Shown one piece after another: positions 14,505 to 14,779 of a stretch of 14,779 nucleotides of DNA; position 1 is the first letter of the stretch; the number at the start of each line of letters is the position of its first letter. The DNA lies in assembly GCA_002371335.1 (NCBI GenBank), contig DFHP01000114.1, forward strand, positions 1 through 14,779. The letters run 5' to 3'. The notes below the pieces were generated by a model. That model ran no database searches. It worked only from the letters and a program-made list of their open reading frames with translations, and was not told where the DNA came from. This stretch comes from Eubacterium sp. UBA3720. Its GTDB lineage: Bacteria > Bacillota > Clostridia > Lachnospirales > Lachnospiraceae. The translations under genes and the position numbers were made by a program.

Positions 14505-14779
14505 TATTCTACCTCCAGACCTAAAAGTGTAAGGATCAAAGCTTCTCTGATATACATTCCATACCTGACCTGTTTGAAGTAAGCCGCTCTCGGATCAGAA
14601 TCGACCTCCACCGAGATCTCATTCACCCTTGGAAGCGGATGAAGTATGAACATGTCATCTTTAGCAAGTTTCATTTTCTCTTTATCCAGAATATAAAAGT
14701 CTTTCATGCGGACATAGTCCTCTTCATGGAAGAATCTTTCTTTCTGTACTCTTGTCATATAGAGAATATCTAGATCGCC
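14504..14779 (-). CDS. pyrB: Aspartate carbamoyltransferase catalytic subunit, C-terminal part
   Basis: The last 91 residues of PyrB, which joins carbamoyl phosphate and aspartate in pyrimidine synthesis. The frame stays open to the window edge through LDILYMTRVQKERF. The internal Met at 14758 is therefore not the true start; the gene begins outside the window. The signature HPLPRVNEI and the C-terminal AYFKQVRYGMYIREALI helix are both present and normal. It overlaps pyrI by one base. Confidence 0.97.
   Translation of the reverse strand, partial: GDLDILYMTRVQKERFFHEEDYVRMKDFYILDKEKMKLAKDDMFILHPLPRVNEISVEVDSDPRAAYFKQVRYGMYIREALILTLLGLEVE

Overview
The window reads as a chromosomal stretch of housekeeping metabolism from a low-to-moderate GC Clostridia-type Firmicute, most plausibly a gut Lachnospiraceae relative. 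This is inferred from the GlgC/GlgD pair, a PyrB/PyrI pair with a zinc-site PyrI, a DUF815-type AAA+ ATPase, strong GGAGG-type ribosome sites and extended -10 (TGnTATAAT) promoters. There is no sign of mobile DNA, CRISPR, rRNA or tRNA. Coding density is high, and the only gap over 300 bases is 3185-3537.

Layout, left to right. (1) 1-3184, minus strand: glycogen precursor genes glgC-glgD, one base apart, ending in a long hairpin (71-120). They are preceded by a cytidylate-kinase-like gene with its own extended -10 promoter. (2) 3185-3537: a divergent regulatory gap with inverted repeats and a GC-rich leader. (3) 3538-7083, plus strand: a tandem small-large-small-large set of aconitase-superfamily hydro-lyase genes. 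The second pair looks like ordinary 3-isopropylmalate dehydratase; the first pair is a divergent paralogue with altered motifs around the iron-sulfur cluster. (4) 7107-7141: a perfect 16-bp-stem bidirectional terminator between the converging operons. (5) 7181-8772, minus: ilvN then ilvC (branched-chain amino acid synthesis) behind a near-consensus promoter. The leader carries a perfect 14-bp palindrome at the predicted start of transcription and a tiny reading frame with three consecutive isoleucine codons. (6) 8973-14779, minus: pyrB (cut by the window edge), pyrI, a DUF815 AAA+ ATPase, a Ppx/GppA-family protein with an eroded active site, and ppk, closely spaced and probably read together.

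Functional picture. Branched-chain amino acid enzymes (the LeuCD type, KARI and the regulatory subunit of acetolactate synthase) converge on one terminator, but leuA, leuB, ilvB and ilvD are not in the window. The right-hand cluster joins pyrimidine synthesis to polyphosphate metabolism. Two proteins (GlgD and the Ppx homologue) look like pseudoenzymes beside their active partners. The parts most worth a second look are the divergent LeuCD-like pair, the degenerate Ppx between an AAA+ ATPase and ppk, the ilvN leader, and the unusual cofactor loop of IlvC. I see no clear evidence of a wholly new defence or mobile system.
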